Assembly (NCBI RefSeq): GCF_004322775.1
Contig: NZ_CP036403.1
Location: forward strand, 3,782,001 to 3,846,000
Length of the DNA: 64,000 bases
Direction of reading: 5' to 3'
Source of the DNA: Ornithinimicrobium sufpigmenti
GTDB taxonomy: Bacteria; Actinomycetota; Actinomycetes; Actinomycetales; Dermatophilaceae
The notes under the pieces were generated by a model. It did not search any database, was not told the DNA's origin, and was given only the letters and a program-made list of their open reading frames with translations. This document shows positions 25,705-34,083 of the stretch, one piece after another. Both the position numbers and the translations under genes were made by a program. How positions within the stretch are numbered: the first letter of the stretch is position 1; each line of letters starts with the position of its first letter.

Positions 25705-26567
25705 AGGGCATCATCCTGGCGGGGGGCACCGGGTCCCGGCTGCACCCGATCACCCAGGGCATCAGCAAGCAGCTGGTCCCGGTGTACGACAAGCCGATGA
25801 TCTACTACCCGCTCTCCACGCTGATGCTGGCCAACATCCGCGATGTGCTGGTCATCACCACCCCGCACGAGTCCGAGCAGTTCCAGCGCCTGCTGCAGGA
25901 CGGGTCGCAGTTCGGGATCAACATCACCTACACCGTCCAGGCCTCGCCCGACGGCCTGGCGCAGGCCTTCCTCCTCGGCGCCGACCACATCGCCGGCGAC
26001 CGGTCCTGCCTGGTCCTGGGCGACAACATCTTCTACGGACCCGGTCTGGGCACCCAGCTGGGCCGCTTCGACGACCTGGTGGGGGCCGCCGTCTTCGGGT
26101 ACCGCGTCGCCGACCCCACGGCCTACGGCGTGGTGGAGTTCGACGAGCAGGGACGGGCCATCTCCCTGGAGGAGAAGCCCGCGGAGCCCAAGAGCTCCTA
26201 CGCCGTGCCGGGCCTGTACTTCTACGACGAGCGAGTGGTCGACTACGCCCGCGAGCTGCGTCCCTCGGCCCGGGGCGAGCTGGAGATCACCGACCTCAAC
26301 CGCCGGTATCTCGAGCAGGGCGAGCTGCAGGTCGAGATCCTGCCCCGCGGCACCGCCTGGCTCGACACCGGCACCTTCGACTCCCTCAACGACGCCTCCA
26401 ACTTCGTCCGCACCCTCGAAGCCCGGCAGGGCTACAAGATCGGCGCACCCGAAGAGGTCGCCTGGCGTCAGGGCTTCCTCAGCGACGCCGACCTCGCCGC
26501 ACGCGCGGAACCACTGCGCAAGTCCGGCTACGGCGACTACCTGCTCAGCCTCGTGAGCGAGCAGTAG
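25701..26567 (+). CDS. rmlA: Glucose-1-phosphate thymidylyltransferase
   Basis: 288 residues. [18 protein letters not shown] is the nucleotidyltransferase signature, [14 protein letters not shown] and [11 protein letters not shown] the dTTP and metal segments, [19 protein letters not shown] the sugar-phosphate site, and [15 protein letters not shown] the family box. It makes dTDP-glucose from glucose-1-phosphate and dTTP, the entry to dTDP-rhamnose. Translation is coupled to the fused rmlC-rmlD gene by ATGA. Confidence 0.96.
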   Translation: MKGIILAGGTGSRLHPITQGISKQLVPVYDKPMIYYPLSTLMLANIRDVLVITTPHESEQFQRLLQDGSQFGINITYTVQASPDGLAQAFLLGADHIAGDRSCLVLGDNIFYGPGLGTQLGRFDDLVGAAVFGYRVADPTAYGVVEFDEQGRAISLEEKPAEPKSSYAVPGLYFYDERVVDYARELRPSARGELEITDLNRRYLEQGELQVEILPRGTAWLDTGTFDSLNDASNFVRTLEARQGYKIGAPEEVAWRQGFLSDADLAARAEPLRKSGYGDYLLSLVSEQ

Positions 26568-26597
26568 CGCATCGTCGGTCAGCCGAGAGGTGGTGTC

Positions 26598-27434
26598 ATG
26601 AGCTCCTTGTCGTCCCTGCCCCGTAGGGCGGCCAAGACGTTGACGCGCGTCGCGTCCTCAGGGGCGATTCGGGCGGTCGGTGTGGACATGACCGATGAGA
26701 TCTCGGACAGGCCGACGCTCGTTGTCGCGCCTCACCCCGATGATGAGACCCTCGGGTGCGGGGCGACCATTGCCAGGATGCGGATGCGGGGCACCCCCGT
26801 GTACGTGGTGCTGGTGACAGGAGGTGGCCAGTCTCCTCGACCACCGGGTATGAGCGTTGCGGAACTCCTGGCCCTCCGTCAGCAGGAGGCGAGCGGAGCT
26901 CTCGCCCATCTCGGTGTCGACGAGGACCACACCACCATGCTGAACTTTCACGATGGTGCGCTGCCACCTGATCGATCGACTCTGACGCAGGCGTTGAGCT
27001 CGGTCATCGGTTCCACACATGTGGCACAGGTGATGGTGACCTCCTCTCGAGACAGACATCCGGATCACGCGACAGTCGCCCTCGCCACCATCGAGGCGGT
27101 CGCCCGCAACCCTGCGGACGTGCGGGTGTATGAGTACGCGGTCTGGCAGCGGGTCCCCGCGTTCGGCACCTGCCGGGATCTCGTCCGGCGCCTCATCCGT
27201 GACCGGTCAGAGGGAAACCTTCCCGAGCGCGCACGTCCCCACCTGGTGTCCACCCGGGGCTTCCTCGACCAGAAGCGGCAGGCGATGGCGGTCTACCAGA
27301 GCCAGCTGCCACATTTCCCGGTCGGCTTCCTGGAGGACTTCTTTCTTCCGTTCGAGGCGTTCGCTCAGGTTCGCCCGGCAGGACCTGCAGCGGTCGCGAG
27401 AACCCCGCGAGAAATCAGCCAGGAGGACCATTGA
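26598..27434 (+). CDS. PIG-L/LmbE family deacetylase
   Basis: 278 residues. After a basic N-terminal extension of about 35 residues, LVVAPHPDDETLGCG gives the zinc-binding H-P-D-D motif and RHPDHATV the third ligand region. Members remove acetyl groups from N-acetyl sugars such as GlcNAc-lipids or GlcNAc-inositol. An ATG follows GAGAGG. It is 30 bases after rmlA and 65 before the next glycosyltransferase, so it probably modifies an amino sugar of the polysaccharide or its precursor rather than acting in mycothiol synthesis. Confidence 0.85.
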   Translation: MSSLSSLPRRAAKTLTRVASSGAIRAVGVDMTDEISDRPTLVVAPHPDDETLGCGATIARMRMRGTPVYVVLVTGGGQSPRPPGMSVAELLALRQQEASGALAHLGVDEDHTTMLNFHDGALPPDRSTLTQALSSVIGSTHVAQVMVTSSRDRHPDHATVALATIEAVARNPADVRVYEYAVWQRVPAFGTCRDLVRRLIRDRSEGNLPERARPHLVSTRGFLDQKRQAMAVYQSQLPHFPVGFLEDFFLPFEAFAQVRPAGPAAVARTPREISQEDH

Positions 27435-27499
27435 CGTGACGGCACGGCACCCGTAGCGTGAGCCGGGTTCCGTGACAACACTGTAGTGGGAGAAGCCTG

Positions 27500-28678
27500 A
27501 TGGCGCCGATGCCTGCTGCCCATATTTTGGGGACCCATGGGGTTCCCGCTGCGTATGGGGGATTCGAAACAGCTGCCGAGCACGTCGGCCTGCACCTAGC
27601 CCGACGGGGGTGGCAGGTCACTGTGCACTGCCAGGTGGAAGGACGTGGGCCAGTCCGCACCGACGAGTGGCGTGGCCTGCGGCGGGTCCTGATCCCTGAA
27701 CACCGACCTGGATGGCTCGGCACCGCCAGCTTCGACAGGAAGTCGATTGCCTGGTTGATGCGTGAACGGCAGGATGTCGACGTCTGCCTCACCTTCGGCT
27801 ACAACACCGGAGTGCTGAACATCGCGCACCGTCTCAAGCGCGTACCCAACGTCATCAACATGGACGGGATGGAGTGGACCCGCGCGAGGTGGGGGTTGAC
27901 TCGCCAGGCGATACTGCTCGCCAACGAGCGGTGCGCCGGTCTCGTCGGCACCCTTCTCGTGGGTGATCACCCCGTCATCTCGGACTACCTGGGGCGACAC
28001 TTCGGCCGTCGCCGTGTGCGGACCATCACGTATGGCGCGCACGAGGTGCAGACTGCGGCGACCTCCCCGGTGCTCGGACTCGGGTTGACGCCAGGGAACT
28101 ACGCGACGCTCATCTGTCGGCCCATCCCCGAGAACTCCATCCTGGAGATCGTCACGGCCTGGTCCGCACGGCGCCGGGGTATACCCCTCGTCATTCTGGG
28201 CGACTACTCCACGGAAGACACATACCAACGGCAAGTTCTGGCCGCTGCCTCGGACGAGATCCGGTTCGTCGGGTCCATCTATGACCAGAGCATCGTGTCA
28301 GCGCTCCGGTTCCACAGCCGCGTGTATCTCCACGGCCACACCGTGGGAGGAACCAACCCCTCCTTGGTCGAGGCCATGGCTGCCGGCAACCCCGTCATCG
28401 CCCACCACAACCCGTACAACACCTGGGTCGCGGGCGCCGCCGGACGGTACTTCCACGACGCGACAGACCTGGCGGCGTTGCTGGACGAACTCCTGCACGA
28501 CAAGGCCACGCTGACGGAGATGTCCGAGGCCGCGCGGGAGCGTCACGCCGAGGAGTTCACCTGGGAGCACATCGGGACGCAGTACGAACGCGTCCTTCTC
28601 GAGGCCTGCGGGCGCACTTCTCACCAACTACAAACAGCTGACCCCCGTGCCAGCGTCGACCGGAAGGGTCAACTGTGA
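27500..28678 (+). CDS. Glycosyltransferase with DUF1972 and GT4 domains
   Basis: 392 residues. THGVPAAYGGFETAAEHVG is the DUF1972 signature found in rhamnosyl- and related transferases of exopolysaccharide loci, and MDGMEWTRARW follows in the N-terminal GT-B domain. The C-terminal domain has FVGSIYDQSIV and YLHGHTVGGTNPSLVEAMAAGNPVIA, the usual donor-binding segment. GGGAGAAG precedes the ATG; a second ATG is three codons in. With rml genes upstream, rhamnose is a likely donor sugar (inference). Its stop overlaps the Gfo/Idh gene start by four bases. Confidence 0.87.
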   Translation: MAPMPAAHILGTHGVPAAYGGFETAAEHVGLHLARRGWQVTVHCQVEGRGPVRTDEWRGLRRVLIPEHRPGWLGTASFDRKSIAWLMRERQDVDVCLTFGYNTGVLNIAHRLKRVPNVINMDGMEWTRARWGLTRQAILLANERCAGLVGTLLVGDHPVISDYLGRHFGRRRVRTITYGAHEVQTAATSPVLGLGLTPGNYATLICRPIPENSILEIVTAWSARRRGIPLVILGDYSTEDTYQRQVLAAASDEIRFVGSIYDQSIVSALRFHSRVYLHGHTVGGTNPSLVEAMAAGNPVIAHHNPYNTWVAGAAGRYFHDATDLAALLDELLHDKATLTEMSEAARERHAEEFTWEHIGTQYERVLLEACGRTSHQLQTADPRASVDRKGQL

Positions 28679-29883
28679 TCAGAGTCGGTGTAGTCGGACT
28701 AGGCAAGATGGGGTTGTCACACCTCTCCATGCTGAAGCCTCATCCAGACGTCGCGGTAGCCGGCATCTGCGACTCCACCAGGTACGTCCTGGACGTCCTG
28801 CATCGCTACTCGGGGGTGCCCACCTATACCGACTACGCGCGCATGCTGGACGAGGCAGGCCTTGACGCAGTGGTCATCGCTACCCCCTCGCACCTGCACG
28901 CGCCCATGGTCGAGGCAGCCCTGGAACGCAACGTGCACGTCTTCTGCGAGAAGCCCCTCTTTCTCGATACCCGTGACGGCACCCGCCTCACCGCACTGGC
29001 CCGAGAGCGTGACCTGGTGACCCAGGTCGGCTACCACAACCGGTTCGTGGCCTCCTTCGCCGAGGTCAAGCGCCTCCTCGAGGCCAACGCCATCGGCACC
29101 CCGGTGCACGCTCTGGCCGAGGCGTACGGCCCGGTGGTCCTCAAGCCGCAACGGCGGAGCTGGCGATCCCGCGCAGCAGAAGGCGGCGGCGCCCTCTACG
29201 ACTACGCAGCGCATCCCCTGGACCTCCTGACGTGGTATCTGGGAGTTCCCTCCGCCGTGGACGGTCGGGTCGGGCACGCTTTCTCGCGGGACGCGGATGA
29301 CACGGTGGCCGCGACGGTACGGTTCGGCCAGGCCAACGCCATGCTGTCCGTCAACTGGTCGGACGAGTCCCAGCGGAAGATGACGACCAAGATCACCATC
29401 TGGGGAACGCATGGTCGGATCTGCGCCGACCGCCAGGAGATTCAGGTCTATCGGCGAGTCGGTGCCTCGCCCGTGGATGGATACGACACCGGCTGGAACG
29501 TTCGCTACACCACCGACCTCACCGAGACGCCGTGGTTCTACGTCCGCGGTGAGGAGTACAGCGCTCAGATCGACAACTTCGTGCATCGGGTTCGCCACCA
29601 TGAGGTCGACGGGGTGAACACCTTCACGAGCGCCGGTGTCACGGATCGCCTGATATCCATGATCGCTGACCGGGCGAAAGAGTCGGGACGGGATGCCGGC
29701 CGTCCGACACCTGATGTCGGGACGCTCAACGGGTCGATCGGCGACGCCATCAACGGAGCACAAGCACCTACGCGACCCACGGTGGGGAGCATCTTGGCCC
29801 GGGCATCGGTCGGTGTGGGGCGATCCAGCGTCGGCCGGGTGTTGAGACCGCGCTACGCCAGAACCGGAAAGGCCGACCAATGA
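28675..29883 (+). CDS. Gfo/Idh/MocA family oxidoreductase
   Basis: 402 residues. Rossmann loop GVVGLGKMGLSHLSML, the family E-K-P motif in HVFCEKPLFLD near residue 100, and the GGGALYDYAAHPLDLLTWYLG active-site helix with the conserved D and H. It uses NAD(P) to oxidise or reduce a polyol or sugar-nucleotide hydroxyl. A 60-residue C-terminal extension, rich in Arg and Ser, goes beyond the usual length. It is coupled by GTGA and ATGA overlaps to the transferase before and the unknown protein after it, so it probably helps make the same building block. Confidence 0.85.
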   Translation: MIRVGVVGLGKMGLSHLSMLKPHPDVAVAGICDSTRYVLDVLHRYSGVPTYTDYARMLDEAGLDAVVIATPSHLHAPMVEAALERNVHVFCEKPLFLDTRDGTRLTALARERDLVTQVGYHNRFVASFAEVKRLLEANAIGTPVHALAEAYGPVVLKPQRRSWRSRAAEGGGALYDYAAHPLDLLTWYLGVPSAVDGRVGHAFSRDADDTVAATVRFGQANAMLSVNWSDESQRKMTTKITIWGTHGRICADRQEIQVYRRVGASPVDGYDTGWNVRYTTDLTETPWFYVRGEEYSAQIDNFVHRVRHHEVDGVNTFTSAGVTDRLISMIADRAKESGRDAGRPTPDVGTLNGSIGDAINGAQAPTRPTVGSILARASVGVGRSSVGRVLRPRYARTGKADQ

Positions 29884-30779
29884 CCGCGCTCGTTCCTGAC
29901 GCCCCCACACAGCCCTTGGACCGATTGCTGTTCGGGGACAACCAGTTCTTCGGCGTGAACCACATGTCCGAGGAGAAGGCCCGCGCGCAGCAGATGCGTT
30001 TCCAGCGTCTGGACTCGGTCATGAATGTCCTGGGCCATGCCGTCGAGGCGGGCGCACGTACCTTCATGTGCACGACCCACGACCGAGTCGCGGAGATCTG
30101 TCGCGAGGTGCGGCGTGACCCGGCTCGCTGGGCCGGTCTGCAGTTCATGCCGTGCATGCCCTACGCCCACAAGTATGCCAATGCGGTCACGGACGACGGC
30201 TTCCTCGGCGCCGTGCGTCGATTCACACCCCAGGAAGGCCTGCTCGACGCAGTGGCGAAGGGCACCAAGTCCCTTGCCACCAAGGACGTCGACGGGCTGG
30301 CGACTCTTCTCGTCGACGCCGAGATGCGGATGTTCGACGGTCTCCCGACACCGGTGATCTGGCTCCAGAACGTGGTCGTGGACCTGCTTCTGGGGTTGGG
30401 AGCCCATGAACCGCTACGCACCTTCGCGGACCACGTCCGTTCGCGGTATGGAGTCGAGCCCGGCTTCATCACCATGAACCTGCCGATGCTCCTGGACGCG
30501 CTGGATCGGGTCGGTGTCGAGAACCCCATGGTGTGCGCCAACATCAACAAGCTCGGGTTCCGCATGCCAGGCGGCGTGGACGCCTACCTCGACTCGCTCA
30601 GCAACCGTCAGTTCCGCGCCGTCGCGATGTCGGTGTTCGCCTCCGGGGCGATCCCCGCCGAAGAGGCGATCGAGTGGGTCTGCGGGCTCCCCAACCTGGA
30701 ATCGATCGTCTTCGGGGCCTCAAGCCGCGCAAACATCGAGAGCACCGCCCGGCTCGTCGGGAAGTACTGGGCTCAATGA
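29880..30779 (+). CDS. Conserved protein of unknown function, TIM-barrel-like
   Basis: 299 residues, soluble, no signal peptide. LFGDNQFFGVNHMSEEKA near residue 17 and IVFGASSRANIESTARLV at the C-terminus recall the start and end of aldo/keto-reductase-like barrels, and alternating strand-helix segments fit a barrel. I cannot name an enzyme family or see a complete aldo/keto-reductase catalytic tetrad. It is locked between the oxidoreductase and the CDP-alcohol phosphotransferase by four-base overlaps on both sides, which argues for a step in making or handling the alcohol that is transferred. Candidate new enzyme. Confidence 0.7.
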   Translation: MTALVPDAPTQPLDRLLFGDNQFFGVNHMSEEKARAQQMRFQRLDSVMNVLGHAVEAGARTFMCTTHDRVAEICREVRRDPARWAGLQFMPCMPYAHKYANAVTDDGFLGAVRRFTPQEGLLDAVAKGTKSLATKDVDGLATLLVDAEMRMFDGLPTPVIWLQNVVVDLLLGLGAHEPLRTFADHVRSRYGVEPGFITMNLPMLLDALDRVGVENPMVCANINKLGFRMPGGVDAYLDSLSNRQFRAVAMSVFASGAIPAEEAIEWVCGLPNLESIVFGASSRANIESTARLVGKYWAQ

Positions 30780-31540
30780 GCACCCTCATCGACCGATCCG
30801 TCCCCCTCGCTCAGACCTACGCTCAGCTGGCGTCCGCTCAGAAGAGCTCCGTCGGGGTGTCTCTCTACTCGCGCTGGGTGAACCGGCCTCTGGGACGGGT
30901 CTTTGCGGTGGTTGCCTTCCGCTACGGACTGACACCGAACCAGGTCACGGTCGTCAGCGCCCTGATGACCTTCGGCGGGCTGACGCTGCTCACCCTGGCC
31001 GCTCCGTCCTGGCCCGCGGCGATCGCCGTCGCGCTCCTGCTGGTGCTCGGATATGCCCTCGACTCCGCCGATGGGCAGGTCGCCCGGCTCGGTGGTGGTG
31101 GCAGCCCCGCCGGGGAATGGCTGGACCACGTGATCGACGCCGCCAAGGCGATCGCTCTCCACGCGGCGGTCCTGATCCACTGGTATCGGTTCGTCGACCT
31201 TCCCCCAGAGATCCTGCTGATCCCCGTGCTCACCATGGTGGTCAGCGGAACGTGGTTCTTTGCCGAGATCCTCACGCAGATGCTGGAGCGGCTGCATCCC
31301 CGGGACAGTGCTGCAGAGCGCCGACGCCCGGCGTGGCAGCCGGTGCTGGCGCTGCCCGCGGACTACGGGGTGCAGGCCTGGACCTTCGTGCTCCTGGCTC
31401 TGCCAGCTGTCTTCGTCGGCGTCTACATCGCCCTCGCAGCACTGACAGCCGTGATGATGGTCCGCCAGCTCCGGTCGTGGTTCCGACGGGTGGCCGCTCT
31501 CAGGCCCGCTGCAGCGCGTCCGTCGTCCGTCTCTGCCTGA
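30776..31540 (+). CDS. CDP-alcohol phosphotransferase family membrane enzyme
   Basis: 254 residues from the ATG at 30776 in the ATGA overlap. The family signature D-x2-D-G-x2-A-R-x8-G-x3-D-x3-D is complete at about residues 96-122 (SADGQVAR then GEWLDHVIDA). About six membrane helices surround it. Such enzymes transfer a phospho-alcohol from a CDP-alcohol to a second alcohol. The typical housekeeping members make phospholipids; the setting between sugar genes and a Wzy polymerase suggests a glycan or glycolipid acceptor. A cytidylyltransferase that could supply the CDP-alcohol is encoded at 42.8-43.3 kb. Confidence 0.88.
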   Translation: MSTLIDRSVPLAQTYAQLASAQKSSVGVSLYSRWVNRPLGRVFAVVAFRYGLTPNQVTVVSALMTFGGLTLLTLAAPSWPAAIAVALLLVLGYALDSADGQVARLGGGGSPAGEWLDHVIDAAKAIALHAAVLIHWYRFVDLPPEILLIPVLTMVVSGTWFFAEILTQMLERLHPRDSAAERRRPAWQPVLALPADYGVQAWTFVLLALPAVFVGVYIALAALTAVMMVRQLRSWFRRVAALRPAAARPSSVSA

Positions 31541-31547
31541 GCTCACC

Positions 31548-32813
31548 GTGCTCACACCTTCAGGCCGCTCGCCGAGCCGTCCCGGGGACAGGTCACGCAG
31601 TCCCCGGACGAGCCTCTTCATCATGCTGCTGCTGGTCGTGGCGACCACCAGCTGGAGGAGGGGTGTCTACTTCGAGGGCGGTGTGGATCCGGTCGTCGCG
31701 GGCAAGGCGGCCCTCAGCATCCTGGCCCTGTCCATGGCCTGGTTGGCTCGACAGGCACAGCGCGATCCGCAGCCTGTCGGCGGCCGGACGTTCTGGATGT
31801 TGACGGCCTACTTGACAGTAGCGACGTTCGGCGGACTGGCGGCAGGCCACGTCGTGCCAGCGGCGGTGCTGTCGATTCGCATGTTCATCCTGGGCCTGAC
31901 GCTGATCCTGCTGGTGCGTACCTTCCCGGTCGAACGTCTCTTCCGTGATCTTCTGACCGCGATGCTCGTCGTCGGCGGCGTGGCCGCGACGACCGGGCTC
32001 GGCTCGATCCTGGAGCAGGGACGGCTTTTCGGCGGCATACCACCCTCCCACCCCAATGAGATCGCCATGCTTCTGGGGATCCCGCTGATCGGTCTTGTCT
32101 GGCTCGCCGTTCAAGGGAGAGCGTCCACACCGCAGCTGGTCATCGCCCTCACCTGCTTCGCCCTGATCTGGGCCACGGGCTCGCGAACCGGCTTGTTGGC
32201 TGTTGTCGTGGCCTTGGCGGTCATGCTCCTGCAGGCACGTCGGCTGGGTCCGGCGGCTGCCAGCGTGGTGGCCGCCATCATCCCGTTGGCCGTCTACGGC
32301 ATCTTCGCGAGCGAAGCGGTCGCGCAGTACCTCGGTCGAGGAGGAGCTGCGAACTTGACCACCCTGAGCTCCCGGACGATCGCCTGGCAGGCAGCATGGT
32401 CCTACCCCGAGACGCAGTGGGCGCGCTGGATGGGCAGCGGTCTGAACCAGAAACTGATCCCGGTGAAGGGTCAGTGGTGGGACACCCAGCTGCTGGACAG
32501 CACGTGGGTCTCCGCCCTTGTGCAGGCAGGTTTCCTGGGAGTCATCATCCTGATGTTGTGGCTCGTCGGTACGATCGTCGCCAGCCTGCACTGCGCGTGG
32601 CGGGCCAGGATGTTCTTCGTGGCAGTGCTGTCCTACCTGGTGATCCGCAGCATCGTCGAGAGCGGCCTCCTGGACAGCACCGCACCCTTCCTCGTCCTGA
32701 TGCTGGTCTCCCTGACCAGCGATCGAGTGACCCGACGCGGTTGGCGACCAGCAAGCAACGTAGAACCGCCGGAGATCCGCCCGGTGATTCCTCTTAGCGC
32801 ACCGCCGCGCTGA
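31548..32813 (+). CDS. Wzy/O-antigen ligase-type polymerase
   Basis: 421 residues with about ten membrane helices. The signature region is FALIWATGSRTGLLAVVVAL near the middle, and a periplasmic loop with SSRTIAWQAAW and QLLDSTWVSAL follows, the Wzy_C pattern. The GTG start comes seven bases after the phosphotransferase stop, so it belongs to the same operon. Its 3' end overlaps the convergent flippase gene by 20 bases. It is the second Wzy-type gene of the window. Expected role: polymerisation of the exported repeat unit or ligation to a final acceptor. Confidence 0.82.
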   Translation: MLTPSGRSPSRPGDRSRSPRTSLFIMLLLVVATTSWRRGVYFEGGVDPVVAGKAALSILALSMAWLARQAQRDPQPVGGRTFWMLTAYLTVATFGGLAAGHVVPAAVLSIRMFILGLTLILLVRTFPVERLFRDLLTAMLVVGGVAATTGLGSILEQGRLFGGIPPSHPNEIAMLLGIPLIGLVWLAVQGRASTPQLVIALTCFALIWATGSRTGLLAVVVALAVMLLQARRLGPAAASVVAAIIPLAVYGIFASEAVAQYLGRGGAANLTTLSSRTIAWQAAWSYPETQWARWMGSGLNQKLIPVKGQWWDTQLLDSTWVSALVQAGFLGVIILMLWLVGTIVASLHCAWRARMFFVAVLSYLVIRSIVESGLLDSTAPFLVLMLVSLTSDRVTRRGWRPASNVEPPEIRPVIPLSAPPR

Positions 32814-34083
32814 CCCCGCGGCGAGACGCGTCTTTTCTGACGAGCACCCACCGCATCATCATCCCAGCGGCCACGCTCCCGACGGCGAGGACAAGGGGGG
32901 CGAAGCTGACCGACATACCCAGGTGCAGCAGCACCAGGAGCGCGGTCAGTGACGTCAGGGCGTCCACGCACCGGATGGCGAACACGCTGACGTGGTGCCC
33001 CCTGACCGCTGCCATCTGTCCGTAAGGAGTGCTCATCGCGACAGCCGCGGCGAACACCGCCCACCCCACCACGGCGACCGCCGACAACTCATACTCACCG
33101 TCGGTGAGAAGGGGGGCCAACCACGGCATACCCAGGATCGCCAGGAGACACAGGATGACCACGAAGGCCACCAGCAGACCTACATTGCGGTCGACGCGGC
33201 GCAACTGTGCACGGTGAGACGTCTCCCTGGGCTCGGCGGCGTAACTGGCGAACAGGAAGCTGCTGACCCCACCGACCACGACCATGGCCGGGGCCATGTA
33301 GATCCGTGCGGCCTCCAGCTCACCCGCTGCCGCCAAGGACACGATGGCGATGACCCCCACGCGGACGCCGGCCAGCATGGTGGGCCGCACCAATTGCTGC
33401 AGCGCCCGCCATGCCCCGTACCGCGCAACGACCCCCCAGTCGGCCCCGGACCAGGACACGAGGTGCCGCTCGCTCCGAGGCAGGACCGCGACTCCCACCA
33501 CGATGCCGGCCGCCTGGCCGCAGGCCATGGCGAGAAAGAGCTGCGCCAGGTCGACGGCGTTTCCGGTGGCGTGCACGCCGACGATCCAGGAGATCGAGAC
33601 GGAGAAGACGGCGAGGTCGACGATGACGATGTGCCAGAAGCGCATCGTCGCCATCAGGGTGCGGCGCACCACGTCGTTGCAGAGGAAGAACGCGGTAGCG
33701 AAGGCGCAGGCCACTGCGGTGCGGCCATCCACCAGGCCGACTGTCCAGACGCCGAGGCCGAGCACCAGACCAAGTCCGCCGGACAGCCCCACCCAGTAGC
33801 CCTGTAACGCTGCGCGAACCCTCCGGTCGGCGCGGTCCAGGACAGTCAGGGAGTCCCCGACGAAGCCGCTGGAGACCGCTGTTGCCATGACGATCAGGGC
33901 GTACACGGCCGCGAACAAGCCCAGGCCTTCGGCCCCCAGCACACGGGCAGCGATCACCTGCAGAGCCAGGCTGACGATGGCCTGCGTCCCCTGGGCACCT
34001 ACACCCCCCAGCGCGTTGAGTCGGCCCCGCCGGGGCTTCTCGGCCTCGGCGCGGACCGAGGTAGTGGAAGGTGACCGGGTCAC
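32794..34083 (-). CDS. Wzx-type polysaccharide flippase (second copy)
   Basis: 429 residues from a GTG at 34083 that overlaps the upstream stop (GTGA); readings from further upstream run through the end of the PKD gene and are rejected. About 12 membrane helices, starting with GTQAIVSLALQVIAARVLGAEGLGLF, the typical N-terminal segment of the MOP superfamily. Sequence is clearly different from the flippase at 4.9 kb, so this is a separate transporter and not a recent duplicate. Last gene of the minus-strand operon that begins at 43.3 kb. Confidence 0.85.
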   Translation of the reverse strand: MTRSPSTTSVRAEAEKPRRGRLNALGGVGAQGTQAIVSLALQVIAARVLGAEGLGLFAAVYALIVMATAVSSGFVGDSLTVLDRADRRVRAALQGYWVGLSGGLGLVLGLGVWTVGLVDGRTAVACAFATAFFLCNDVVRRTLMATMRFWHIVIVDLAVFSVSISWIVGVHATGNAVDLAQLFLAMACGQAAGIVVGVAVLPRSERHLVSWSGADWGVVARYGAWRALQQLVRPTMLAGVRVGVIAIVSLAAAGELEAARIYMAPAMVVVGGVSSFLFASYAAEPRETSHRAQLRRVDRNVGLLVAFVVILCLLAILGMPWLAPLLTDGEYELSAVAVVGWAVFAAAVAMSTPYGQMAAVRGHHVSVFAIRCVDALTSLTALLVLLHLGMSVSFAPLVLAVGSVAAGMMMRWVLVRKDASRRGVSAAVR

